Assembly: GCA_900754525.1 (NCBI GenBank)
Contig: CAAEDE010000081.1
Span: forward strand, 1-54,858
Origin: an uncultured Collinsella sp.
Lineage (GTDB): Bacteria > Actinomycetota > Coriobacteriia > Coriobacteriales > Coriobacteriaceae
Direction of reading: 5' to 3'
Length of the DNA: 54,858 nt
Part shown: in pieces, positions 34,103-42,733 of the stretch
How positions within the stretch are numbered: the stretch's first letter is position 1
Layout of the letters: the number at the start of each line of letters is the position of its first letter
Program-made: the position numbers and the translations under genes
Notes under the pieces: model-generated
Told to the model about the DNA's origin: nothing
The model's database searches: none
What the model saw: the letters and a program-made list of their open reading frames with translations, nothing else

Positions 34103-34857
34103 TGCGCGCCGGGGATTTTGTCGGCGCCAAGATCTATCGCAAGCCTACCGAGGACAAGCGCACCAAAAAAGACGGCACGCCTCGCAGCCCTAAAAAGCTT
34201 GGAAAGATTCACTTTCCGGTCTTTACCCCGGGCGGTACGCGCGTGGTCGGCTTTATGGTCCGCCAGTCCGATATCGCGGGTATGATCGAGCGTCCCGACC
34301 GATTCGTAGCGCTCGACGCCATTGGTGTCTACGAGGGCGCCATTGCGGTCGATGACGTCAAGGACACGTACGATGCCGCCGCTGCCAAGCGCCTCGACAT
34401 CAACCTGGACGATTGCATCATCTGGGTCGGTATGGACGTGCGCACGGAATCGGGCGACGTCGTGGGCTATTGTTCGGACGTTGAGTTCAAGCCACGCTCG
34501 GGCATCGTGCAGGCATTCTATGTGACCGCCGGTGCTGCTTCGAGTGTTTTGGTTGGTGACACGCAGGTGCCGCCGACGATGCTGCGCGGCTACGAGAACG
34601 GCGCGATGGTCGTCTCGGACGAGGTCAAGTCGCTCGGGTATTCGGGCGGTGCGGCCGCCAAGGCCGCCGAGGCCAGCGTCGTGGTGGGCGACAAGGTCAA
34701 AAAGGGCGCCAAGGTGCTCGACGACAAGGGATCGGTTGCCGTGGACAAGGGCAGTCGCGCACTGGGCAGGCAGCTCGGCAAGACGCGCGGCATGTTCAAG
34801 GCCTTTAAGGACGAATACCAAAAGGCGAGCGGAGGCTCGTCAAAAGCTACAAAATAG
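34102..34857 (+). CDS. PRC-barrel domain protein
   Basis: The 251-residue protein has two PRC-barrel-like segments: GKIHFPVFTPGGTRVVGFMVRQ near 34, and VGMDVRTESGDVVGYCSDVEF near 112. A Lys/Ala-rich helical tail follows from about 185. PRC barrels bind RNA or protein partners; the MgtE at 36665 also begins with such a domain. The ATG overlaps the ytxH stop (TAATG), which indicates coupled translation. Confidence 0.75.
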   Translation: MRAGDFVGAKIYRKPTEDKRTKKDGTPRSPKKLGKIHFPVFTPGGTRVVGFMVRQSDIAGMIERPDRFVALDAIGVYEGAIAVDDVKDTYDAAAAKRLDINLDDCIIWVGMDVRTESGDVVGYCSDVEFKPRSGIVQAFYVTAGAASSVLVGDTQVPPTMLRGYENGAMVVSDEVKSLGYSGGAAAKAAEASVVVGDKVKKGAKVLDDKGSVAVDKGSRALGRQLGKTRGMFKAFKDEYQKASGGSSKATK

Positions 34858-34878
34858 CGACGTACCAAATGATGGGAG

Positions 34879-34908
34879 GCAAGCCGGAGACCTGTTGCTC
34901 CGGCTTGC
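34879..34908. terminator. Hairpin after the PRC-barrel gene
   Basis: A perfect 11-bp stem (GCAAGCCGGAG with its complement) with an 8-nt loop is followed by TGTGTTTATG. It is a probable weak terminator. Confidence 0.55.
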
Positions 34909-34929
34909 TGTGTTTATGGGGGAGGGCAC

Positions 34930-36336
34930 ATGCGCCAAAACGGATCCAACTTAAACGGGCGTTCGGGTGCGCGTCCGACGGCGCGCCGCGACCTGGGGCA
35001 GCTGCCCAGCGGTCAGCGCCGCCGTCACCGTAAGCCCGGCGCGATGTATCTCAACCATAGCCGCGGCTTTAGCGACCGCAGCGCTCGCATCGGCAACGGC
35101 CGTACGCCCCGTCGTTCGTCTCGCCTGCCCTATGCACTCATCGCCGTGGGTTGCGCGCTCGTGCTGTTTATCGCTGCCGTCGTAGGCTACGTCAACCGCA
35201 GCGTGGACGTGGAGCTCAACGGCCAGAAGACCGCGGTGCGTGTGGGCTCTACGCTGCAGAATCTCATCGACGACCAGGATTTGACTGACACCTACGACGC
35301 AGGCGACCTGCTGGCCGTCGATGACAGCGTGCTCAAGCGCCATGGGGGCGAAAAGCTGTCGGTGAAGGTCGACGGCAAGCGCGTGAAGCAGGGCAAATGG
35401 GATAGCCGTGAACTTGAGGGCGGCGAGAAGGTGACGGTCAAGGATGGCCGTAACACCTACGAGAAGCACGAGGTTCAGGCTACGGTTATCGAGCCCAAGC
35501 TCAAGGTCGAGGGCACGGGCGCTATCGAGTATGTGCAGACATGGGGTGTCCAGGGCCGCTCCGAGGTGTGGGTTGGTGAGCAGTCGGGCAAGACGCAGGA
35601 CCGCGGCGAGGTTGTGCCCGCCACCGATTGCGTCGTGGCGTGCGCCAGCGTGGCGCCCAAGGGCAACAAAAAGTACGTGGCGCTGACGTTTGACGAGGGT
35701 CCGAGCGGCACCACCAAACAGATCTTGCAGGTGCTCAAGGAAAAGGGCGTCACCGCGACGTTCTTCCTTTCGGGCGATGCGGCCGAGGCCTCGCCTGCCA
35801 CGACCAAGGCGATTGTCGATGCCGGGTGCGAGATCGGATCCAACAGCTACAGCGACGATTCGCTCAAGGGTCAGGACCGTGAGGCGGTACGCGAACAGAT
35901 CACGAAAGGCACCGATGCGATTAAGTCGGCGATCGGCGTGAAGACGATGCTGCTGCGTGCTCCCTACGCTGCCTTTGACGAGCAAAACTGGATTGATGCG
36001 ATGGACCTGGTCTCCGCCGTGGTCTCGTGGAATATTGACTCGGGCGACTGGCTGCTCAACGGTGCCGACGAGCAGGTCTCGACGGTGCTCGATTCGGTGA
36101 CGCCGGGCAATATCGTGCTGCTCACCGATAGAGACGAATGCGCCGAGCAGACGCTCGAGGCGCTGCCGCAGATTATCGACGGCCTCATTGCCGACGGCTA
36201 CAAGATCGTGACGCTCAGCGACCTGGTCAAGACGGACACGTCGCTGAGCAAAAAGCTCACCTCGCTGACGAAGGCCACCATGCCCAAGGACGCCGTGTTC
36301 CCCCAACTTGCCGAGGACAACGACACCACAGAGTAG
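34930..36336 (+). CDS. Polysaccharide deacetylase-like protein, metal site altered
   Basis: The 468-residue protein has a basic cytoplasmic tail (1-66), one membrane helix (68-86), a beta-rich external linker with a repeated VEL-G-type fold (92-200), and a NodB-type domain (about 247-430). Motif 1 reads TFDEGP rather than TFDDGP. Motif 2 reads GSNSYSDDSL where the family has GNHTYSHPDL. Motif 3 RAPY and motif 4 DSGDW are kept. Motif 5 ends LLTD rather than LLHD. The Asp-His-His metal triad and the catalytic His are thus replaced. It may be a glycan-binding pseudoenzyme or use another chemistry. Confidence 0.85.
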   Translation: MRQNGSNLNGRSGARPTARRDLGQLPSGQRRRHRKPGAMYLNHSRGFSDRSARIGNGRTPRRSSRLPYALIAVGCALVLFIAAVVGYVNRSVDVELNGQKTAVRVGSTLQNLIDDQDLTDTYDAGDLLAVDDSVLKRHGGEKLSVKVDGKRVKQGKWDSRELEGGEKVTVKDGRNTYEKHEVQATVIEPKLKVEGTGAIEYVQTWGVQGRSEVWVGEQSGKTQDRGEVVPATDCVVACASVAPKGNKKYVALTFDEGPSGTTKQILQVLKEKGVTATFFLSGDAAEASPATTKAIVDAGCEIGSNSYSDDSLKGQDREAVREQITKGTDAIKSAIGVKTMLLRAPYAAFDEQNWIDAMDLVSAVVSWNIDSGDWLLNGADEQVSTVLDSVTPGNIVLLTDRDECAEQTLEALPQIIDGLIADGYKIVTLSDLVKTDTSLSKKLTSLTKATMPKDAVFPQLAEDNDTTE

Positions 36337-36346
36337 TTATTGGGTA

Positions 36347-36371
36347 GTCATTTAAGAACGTCCCCAATGAC
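36347..36371. repeat. Dispersed 25-bp palindromic repeat
   Basis: GTCATT and AATGAC form the ends around AAGAACGTCCCC. It belongs to the same family as 27832-27856 and, reversed, the 24-bp units at 24160-24216. Confidence 0.65.
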
Positions 36372-36471
36372 TATGTCACGGATGCGTCAGCGTTTGGTAT
36401 GCCTGCAATGTGCAGCGCATAAATTCGATGCCGCAGGGCGATGCTGATGCTATAGTTACTGCGGTTAATGA

Positions 36472-36648
36472 GGGTCAAGAGAAAGGTTACAGGTGAAATC
36501 CAAACCTCGACCATACAGTCGATGACCCCATGCAGGTGCTTTTTGCGCATGCACGGGGTGTAAGCGTCGAGCGGCGTGCCGCCCGCGCATGCGTATACAT
36601 ATCCAGAAGCCCCCGGACGCCGCACGCGCGGTCGCGTCCGGAGGAATA
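36472..36648 (+). promoter_or_regulatory. Structured mgtE leader, candidate ion-sensing RNA
   Basis: A possible -10 (TATAGT, 36451-36456) precedes a compact three-way junction. GGGTCA (36472-36477) pairs with TGACCC (36523-36528) and encloses AGGTT/AACCT (36484-36507) and TCGAC/GTCGA (36507-36522). Further hairpins follow at 36531-36553 and 36571-36582. A perfect 8-bp stem, CCGGACGC (36613-36620) with GCGTCCGG (36634-36641), takes in the first bases of the GGAGG ribosome site. The conserved M-box sequence blocks are not seen. Regulation by Mg2+ is inferred from the downstream genes. Confidence 0.5.
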
Positions 36649-36681
36649 ATGATGGGGAGCACCATTGAATTATCTGAGTGA
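36649..36681 (+). CDS. Possible 10-residue leader peptide (MMGSTIELSE)
   Basis: An ATG follows GGAGG by 4 bp and opens a 10-codon frame that ends inside mgtE. The RBS-like GGGGAG of mgtE lies within it. Translating the short frame could open or block the mgtE start, giving coupling. The frame is too short to be certain. Confidence 0.4.
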   Translation: MMGSTIELSE

Positions 36682-38509
36682 GATGCTCAAATTGCCGGTC
36701 TTGGACGTCGATGGCGAAAAGCTCGGCGTTGTGAACGATTTTGGCATTGCTACCGGCGAAGTTTTTCCACACGTGACGTCGCTCGCGTTCCGCGGTCCCG
36801 GCAAGACGCCGTTTATGATCAGTTGGCGCAAATGGGTCGACCGTATCGACGAGACGGGTGTACACCTTAAGGCGTCGGCCACCGAAATCCGTTTTTCGTA
36901 CCTGCAGCCGACCGAACTCTTGCTTGCCCGCGACGTGCTGAACAAGCAGATTGTCGACACGCAGGGCATGAAGGTCGTGCGCGTCAACGACATCAAGTTT
37001 TCCATGTCGGGCGAAAACCAGCTGCGCCTGCTGGGCGCCGAGGTCGGCGCCCGCGGTCTGCTGCGCGCCATCAGCCCCGCGCTCGAGCATATCGTCGAAG
37101 GCTTTATGAAGCACCTGGGCAAGCCGCTCAGTGAGGACATCATCGCTTGGTCCTACATGGACCTGCTCGACCGCTCGACCAAGAACATTCAACTCTCGGT
37201 GTCGCACAAGACGCTCGGCGAGCTGCACCCTGCCGACATCGCCGACATTATCGAGCAGCTCGACCCGCGTCTACGTGCGCAGGTGTTTGCGCAGCTCGAT
37301 ACTGCCCAGGCCGCCGAGGCCATCTCGGAGTTCGATGACGACGAGCTTATGACCGAGATGCTCGAGGGCCTGTCCGACACGGACGCATCGTCGATGCTGG
37401 CCATGATGGACCCGGACGATGCAGCCGACCTGATCGACGAGCTCGATTACGAGAAGGCCGAGAAGCTTCTGCGCCTGATGGGCGTCAAGGAGGAGAAGGC
37501 GATTCGTAACCTGCTGGGCTATGAGGACAACACCGCCGGCCGCATCATGACCTCGGAGTTTGTCTCGCTGCCCGCCACGGCGACGGTCGGCGATGCCATC
37601 GAGGCGATTCGCAAACTCGATGAGGACTTTGAGAGCGTCTATTACGTCTATACCGAGGATCCGAGTGGCATGCTGACGGGCGTGCTTTCGCTGCGCACGC
37701 TGATCGTGGCCGACCGCGACGCCACGCTGGGCCAGCTTGCCTATCGCGATCTGGTCTACGTGTCGCCCGACGAGGACCAGGAAGACGTGACGGACGAGAT
37801 GACCAAGTACGACCTGGTTGCCATCCCTGTCTGCGACGAGAACCGTCATATCCTGGGTATCGTGACCTTCGACGACGCCATGGACGTTATCGCCGAGGAG
37901 CATCAGGAGGACCTGCAGATCGCCGGTGTCGGCTCGGGCGATAGCGCGTCCGACGACTCGACGAACGTGCTCAGCTGGTTCGTGCATCGTCAGTACTGGG
38001 TTGTTGTATGGGGCATCGCGTCGTGCATTATGGCGACCGTGCTGGGAACGGCGCTCGGCTCCGCGCATCTGGTGGTGTTCCCCATGTGCGCCATGCCGCT
38101 CGTGCTGCTGGCAGCCTCGCGCATGGTGTCGTTCGTCAAGAACTACTTCCTGGAGTATGACGGTCACGACGACGAGCCCAAGCCGTATCTGGGGTTTTTC
38201 TTCCAGAGCACGGGCATGGGCCTGATTCTGTCACTCGTGACCTACCTGTGCGCCCAGCTGGTGCGCACCGCTGCATTCCCCGATGCGCCCATGTTTGAGG
38301 AACAGCTCTTTACCGGGTGCTTTAATATCGCTGCCATCATTTGCCTGGTTGGCAACATGAGCGCCGTGATTTACCTGATGGTACTGTTCTGGCGTGACGA
38401 GCATGACCTCAACACGTCGGGCACCGCCATGAACGTTATTGCCGTCATGATCTCGTGCATAGCGTACTGCGCCGCTGCGGTGCTTCTCACCATGTCGGTC
38501 ATGGGTTAG
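36665..38509 (+). CDS. mgtE: Magnesium transporter MgtE
   Basis: The 614-residue protein starts with a PRC-barrel-like region in two halves (1-135), unusual for the shorter Thermus type. An MgtE_N helical domain follows (about 185-295) with DPDDAADLIDEL. Then come two CBS domains (about 300-430) and the membrane domain (about 445-614) with five helices and acidic pore residues. The CBS/N domains sense cytoplasmic Mg2+ and close the channel. The start is TTG at 36665, 5 bp after GGGGAG; no in-frame ATG fits. The NRAMP-type gene begins 8 bp after its stop, so the two form an operon. Confidence 0.93.
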   Translation: MNYLSEMLKLPVLDVDGEKLGVVNDFGIATGEVFPHVTSLAFRGPGKTPFMISWRKWVDRIDETGVHLKASATEIRFSYLQPTELLLARDVLNKQIVDTQGMKVVRVNDIKFSMSGENQLRLLGAEVGARGLLRAISPALEHIVEGFMKHLGKPLSEDIIAWSYMDLLDRSTKNIQLSVSHKTLGELHPADIADIIEQLDPRLRAQVFAQLDTAQAAEAISEFDDDELMTEMLEGLSDTDASSMLAMMDPDDAADLIDELDYEKAEKLLRLMGVKEEKAIRNLLGYEDNTAGRIMTSEFVSLPATATVGDAIEAIRKLDEDFESVYYVYTEDPSGMLTGVLSLRTLIVADRDATLGQLAYRDLVYVSPDEDQEDVTDEMTKYDLVAIPVCDENRHILGIVTFDDAMDVIAEEHQEDLQIAGVGSGDSASDDSTNVLSWFVHRQYWVVVWGIASCIMATVLGTALGSAHLVVFPMCAMPLVLLAASRMVSFVKNYFLEYDGHDDEPKPYLGFFFQSTGMGLILSLVTYLCAQLVRTAAFPDAPMFEEQLFTGCFNIAAIICLVGNMSAVIYLMVLFWRDEHDLNTSGTAMNVIAVMISCIAYCAAAVLLTMSVMG

Positions 38510-38517
38510 GTGGTCGC

Positions 38518-39780
38518 GTGCAAAATACCAAGCAAAAGTCGGGCACCAAGCAAAAGTTGACCATCGCGGCCATCTTTGGCGCAATGGGTCCCGGTCTGTT
38601 GGCGGCGCTTTCGGGCAATGACGCCGGCGGCATTGCAACGTATTCCAGCGCGGGCGCCAGCTATGGCTACAAGATGCTCTGGATGCTTCCCGTCATGACT
38701 GTTCTGCTCATCGTGACGCAGGAGACCGCGGCGCGCTGCGGCTGCGTTACGGGCAAGGGCCTGGCATCACTCATTCGCGAGCGCTTTGGCGTGCGCAAGA
38801 GTGTACTTGCTATGGCGGCGCTGTTGATCGCCAACACGGCTGTGACCATTTCGGAGTTTGCGGGCATCGCCAGCGGCCTTGCGCTCTTTGGCGTGCCGGC
38901 GAGCATCTCGGTGCCGTTGGTGGCGCTGCTGGTGTGGATGCTTACCATGTCGGGTAGTTTCCAGCGCATCGAGAAGATCCTGCTGCTGGTGAGCTGCGTG
39001 TTCGTGACCTATATTGTCGCTGCGTTTATGGCTGGCCCCAACTGGGGTGAGGTCGCGGTCGACCTGGTCGTGCCCAACATTCAAAATGACCCCAGCTACG
39101 TGTCGCTCGTGGTCGCAACGATCGGTACCACCATCGCGCCGTGGATGATTTTCTTAGCGCAGAACAACGTGGTCGATAAGAACGCGGGCGAGGACGATAT
39201 CGTGCTGCAGCGTATCGATACCGCGAGCGGCTCGCTTGCCGCCGATGTCATTGCCGGCTTTATTATCATCACGACCGGTACGGTGTTGTTCCCGGCGGGT
39301 ATTCAGATTAGCGATGCCGCCGATGCCGCCCGCGCGCTGGAGCCTATTGCGGGTCAGTGGTCCACGGTACTGTTTGCCTCGGGCCTGGTCGCGGCGAGCT
39401 TCTTGGCTGCCTGCGTGCTGCCGGGCGTTACGTCGAGCGCTATCTGCGAGGCATTTGGCTGGGAGCGCGGTGCCGACCGCAGCTGGGACGAGGCCCCGGT
39501 CTATCGGGGCATCATTACGGCCATCATCGGTATCTCTGCCGTGCTGGTGCTTATGCCCGGCGTCGATCTGTTCCAGATTATGATGACCTCGCAGGTCATC
39601 AATGGCGTGCTACTGCCTGTGGTTCTGGTGTTCCAGGTGGTTATCGCGGCGGATCGCCACATTATGGGCGCCAACCGCAACGGCCGCGTATGGAACGTGC
39701 TCACTTGGGCGACTATCGGCGTGATTACGGTGCTGACGGTCGTCATGTTTGTGCTGCAGGCGATGGGCTACGGCGCTTAA
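38518..39780 (+). CDS. NRAMP-related transporter, probably Mg2+ (NRMT type)
   Basis: The 420-residue protein has about eleven membrane helices of the SLC11/NRAMP fold. The first-helix motif reads SGNDAGG (32-38) where Mn/Fe transporters have DPGN. The sixth-helix motif reads TIAPWM (205-210) where they have the metal-binding Met in MPH. Loss of the soft Met ligand is the mark of NRAMP-related Mg2+ transporters, described from Eggerthella lenta. Co-transcription with mgtE supports Mg2+ as substrate. The start is GTG at 38518, with AGGTGG ahead. Specificity is inferred, not shown. Confidence 0.85.
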   Translation: MQNTKQKSGTKQKLTIAAIFGAMGPGLLAALSGNDAGGIATYSSAGASYGYKMLWMLPVMTVLLIVTQETAARCGCVTGKGLASLIRERFGVRKSVLAMAALLIANTAVTISEFAGIASGLALFGVPASISVPLVALLVWMLTMSGSFQRIEKILLLVSCVFVTYIVAAFMAGPNWGEVAVDLVVPNIQNDPSYVSLVVATIGTTIAPWMIFLAQNNVVDKNAGEDDIVLQRIDTASGSLAADVIAGFIIITTGTVLFPAGIQISDAADAARALEPIAGQWSTVLFASGLVAASFLAACVLPGVTSSAICEAFGWERGADRSWDEAPVYRGIITAIIGISAVLVLMPGVDLFQIMMTSQVINGVLLPVVLVFQVVIAADRHIMGANRNGRVWNVLTWATIGVITVLTVVMFVLQAMGYGA

Positions 39781-39799
39781 CGCCCACTTTTGCTTCCGA

Positions 39800-39833
39800 A
39801 CAGGCCGCAGCGATGGGTTGCGGCCTGTTTTTT
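39800..39833 (+). terminator. Rho-independent terminator of the mgtE operon
   Basis: CAGGCCGCA (39801-39809) pairs with TGCGGCCTG (39819-39827) and runs into TTTTTT. Confidence 0.9.
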
Positions 39834-39864
39834 GTCTGCTATGGGGTGTTAGTTATATAGCAAT

Positions 39865-40090
39865 GGACAAAAAATGCCAAATATGAGTACTGTTGCTAAG
39901 TGAATAGCATTTACATCTGAATAGATAATGAACATAACCATTAGTATGTTCATTAAAATTGGCTCCAATACGCCTTAAACCAGTCAGGTTGGCTGCTTTA
40001 GGGGGTTGTAGGGGTCGCTCGGACGTCATTTTGGGTGGTTTTGCCTGCTACTAAAATGGTAACAGTACTCATATTTGCCCTTTTTTGCCC
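39865..40090. repeat. Large AT-rich palindrome (226 bp)
   Basis: The outer arms share CAAATATGAGTACTGTT and a CAAAAAA block, about 30 bp with few mismatches. The inside is AT-rich and holds a perfect 11-bp dyad (TAATGAACATA, 39926-39936, with 39945-39955). No ORF is seen. The AT-rich interior stands out from the chromosome. With the terminators on each side this accounts for most of the 39781-40329 gap; bases 40205-40260 hold further GTCCC-type repeats. Confidence 0.75.
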
Positions 40091-40267
40091 ACAGCCTCTT
40101 GGAGCCGGCTCGAAAAGAGTGATTTTGGGTTGTTTGCTGCGGGCGTGGGGCTTGGAAACAACGCTCGGGGTGGCGAGGCGCCCAGAATTCGGTCGCAAGG
40201 AGGGCGTTCCTCGGCTGTGTCAGGAGTGTCCCTAGGTGCCGGCACATAAGGAACGTCCCTAACTACC

Positions 40268-40304
40268 GGAGGGGGGCGTCTGCCGTGGCAGGCGCCCCCC
40301 TTCC
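40268..40304. terminator. Strong hairpin downstream of the acyltransferase gene
   Basis: A stem of about 17 bp closes on a GTG loop (GGGGGGCGTCTGCC with its complement, one G-T). It lies 26 bp past the leftward acyltransferase stop codon. There is no T-tract. Confidence 0.65.
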
Positions 40305-40329
40305 GGATGTGGGAAGTTTGTGCTGTGGG

Positions 40330-42546
40330 TTACTTGTCGGTGCCCAGCTTGTGTGGCTTGAGAGCGAGCGCATTGACGAGCGCGTCGGTGGCAGACTTGA
40401 CGGCTGCCGGTTGCGGATCGTTGACGTGATCCTCGGGGTGTACGGGCAGGTCCTTCTTGACGGCATCGTGGATCAAGTTGAGGTACTCAGTCACGCCGGT
40501 GGTCGATAGGTGCGTGCCATCGCCATCGAACAGGTCGTTGCGGTTGGCACTGTATCCGTACCAGTCGATAACGCGCACGTTTTTGTAGCGCGTAGCGGCG
40601 TTGGCGATGGCCTGGTTGGTAGAGCCAACCCACGGCTGCGGGCTGCGCGTGTTCACAAACACCACAATACGCTTATCTCCTGCATCGGCCATGATGGCGT
40701 CTATCTGGTCGTCGGTTACCAAGCCGTTGGTGCCCAGGGCAAAGACCACGATCTTGCCGGCAAGGTTCTGCTGGATATAGCCTTCAAATGTCGCACGGCC
40801 CGCATCAAACTGGCGGCCCTTTTCGGCATCGATATGGCTGTGCGGGAACACGCCGTCAAAGGTGTCCACGGCACGCAGCGACACGGAGTCGCCGATCATA
40901 AGCAGATCGTAGGAGCCATCGGGGAAGCCGTCGTTGTCCTTGTCGGTGTCGTCGGCCGCCTGCTGGTCGGTGGGCGCGGTGTTCTTGGCTTCCTTGTTCA
41001 GAACTTCGGCGCCCTCGCCGCTCAGCGCAGACGTCTCGGGAACAAAGATCAGGCCACCCAGCGCAACGACCAACACGACAGCGCAGGCTGCGCAGACGGG
41101 GACGTGCGCGCGTGCCCAGTTGGCGGGCGTGGTGGCGCCATCGCGGAATTCGGCGACGGTGCGCCCAAAGGCGCCCTTCCTAAACGGAGTCTCGATAAAG
41201 CGATATGAGCATTCGGCCACGGCGACCACCAACAGCACCTGCAAAATGTACTGCCACCACGGTGTATCGTTGATGTTGGCGACCGGGTTCATGAGCAACA
41301 GCAGCGGATAGTGCCACAGGTAGATGCTGTACGAGCGCTTGCCAACCCACACGAGCGGCTCGGCGGACAGCGCGCGGGCAACCATTCCCTGGGGCTGCAC
41401 GCAGGCCGCGATGACCATGAGCGTGAGGATCGAGCACAGCAGCGTGCCTCCGCGATACTGGAAGGCGGTGTAGCCGTTGGTGAGCGCGACCATGGCGGCA
41501 AGGCCAACCAGACCCACGACGCCCAACACATCGATGGATGCGGGCGAGGACCAAAAACGCACGAGGGCGCTCGGCTGTGCCGGGGCGGTCTCGGCTGCTT
41601 CGTCGGCCTTCTCGCCAGGCTTGCCCTCGGCGTTCTTGCCGTGCTTGGCGGCGCCAGCTAGGCGATTGAGCCCCAAACGACGAGCGAGACGCACCGGCGC
41701 CAGGTCGCGATCGGGGATAAAGGCCATCCAGGCACCCAGCAGCAGCGAGAACACACGGGTGTCGGTGCCGTAGTACACGCGGCTGGGGTCGGCGGCAGGG
41801 CTGTAAAGTACCATCATGGCTAGGGCAGATACCACGGCAAGGCCCAGAACCACGCGGCGCGTGTTGGGCTTGCTCACATGCATGGATACCATGGCAAACA
41901 GCAGTGGCGGCCAAATCAGGTAGAACTGTTCCTCGATGGCAAGCGACCAAAAGTGCGTGAGCGGCGAGGGGTCGCCCAGAGCATTGAAGTACGAGACGTT
42001 TTGGGCAATCTGCCACCAGTTGTTGAAGAACAGCAGCGACGGCAGGATGTCGGGGCGCATCTTGGTGAGCATCACGTGGTTAAAGATAGTGCACAGCGCG
42101 CAGGTTACAAACACTACCGTTACCACGGCGGGGACCAGGCGACGGATGCGGCGAATCCAGAAGCTCTTGAGGTCGATGTGGCCGGTCTTAGCGACTTCGT
42201 TGAGTAGCAGGCGTGTGATCAGATAGCCCGAAAGCACAAAGAAGATCGTGACGCCGAGCAGACCGCCCTGCGCCCACGTGAGGTTAAGGTGATAGAGCAC
42301 CACCGCGACGACGGCGAGCGTACGCAGACCGTCGAGTGCAGGGATGTAGCGGGAGTTGGGGCGAGCAGGCGTCTGCTCCGCGGCGGGAGTGTTGGCGCGG
42401 CCCGCGTTGTTGGCAGAAGCGCGATGGGGGCTCGCGGTGCGTCGCGGTTCGTTGGCACGGCGTTCGCCCTTCACGCGTTCGTGCGGCGCCGGCTCGTTGC
42501 CCGTGCGGCGTCGACCGCGCGAGCCCGATTGCGAGAGTTGTTCCAT
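40330..42546 (-). CDS. Acyltransferase-3 (OafA-type) with SGNH domain
   Basis: The 738-residue protein starts with a basic, disordered cytoplasmic tail (1-65). An acyltransferase-3 membrane domain follows, with about ten helices (68-470), PALDGLRTLAVVAVVLYH in the first helix and FFVLSGYLITRLL in the second. After a single further helix and linker comes an external SGNH esterase-like domain (about 545-715) with GDSVSLRA, the GTNG block and DGDGTHLS. Such proteins O-acetylate cell-wall glycans or peptidoglycan. It is alone, reading leftward, and ends near a strong hairpin. Confidence 0.93.
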   Translation of the reverse strand: MEQLSQSGSRGRRRTGNEPAPHERVKGERRANEPRRTASPHRASANNAGRANTPAAEQTPARPNSRYIPALDGLRTLAVVAVVLYHLNLTWAQGGLLGVTIFFVLSGYLITRLLLNEVAKTGHIDLKSFWIRRIRRLVPAVVTVVFVTCALCTIFNHVMLTKMRPDILPSLLFFNNWWQIAQNVSYFNALGDPSPLTHFWSLAIEEQFYLIWPPLLFAMVSMHVSKPNTRRVVLGLAVVSALAMMVLYSPAADPSRVYYGTDTRVFSLLLGAWMAFIPDRDLAPVRLARRLGLNRLAGAAKHGKNAEGKPGEKADEAAETAPAQPSALVRFWSSPASIDVLGVVGLVGLAAMVALTNGYTAFQYRGGTLLCSILTLMVIAACVQPQGMVARALSAEPLVWVGKRSYSIYLWHYPLLLLMNPVANINDTPWWQYILQVLLVVAVAECSYRFIETPFRKGAFGRTVAEFRDGATTPANWARAHVPVCAACAVVLVVALGGLIFVPETSALSGEGAEVLNKEAKNTAPTDQQAADDTDKDNDGFPDGSYDLLMIGDSVSLRAVDTFDGVFPHSHIDAEKGRQFDAGRATFEGYIQQNLAGKIVVFALGTNGLVTDDQIDAIMADAGDKRIVVFVNTRSPQPWVGSTNQAIANAATRYKNVRVIDWYGYSANRNDLFDGDGTHLSTTGVTEYLNLIHDAVKKDLPVHPEDHVNDPQPAAVKSATDALVNALALKPHKLGTDK

Positions 42547-42733
42547 AAAACATCATCCAATGACGAGAATAATCAGCACGCCTTCATTGTAGCTGCCTGC
42601 TCCTGTGAATGCTTGCTGCTGGCGCAAGCTCAAGCGCGCGTCCACATCAAAGTGAACTAAAGTTATAGGGGGTGCGAGAGTGCACGATCGACGGCCGGCG
42701 GTGGGCATAAGGCCCGCAGATGAGGAGGTTTCC

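Noticed and set aside
36472..36648. M-box (ykoK) magnesium riboswitch
   Set aside because: The conserved M-box sequence blocks are not found. Only position and folding suggest ion sensing, so it is left as an unclassified leader.
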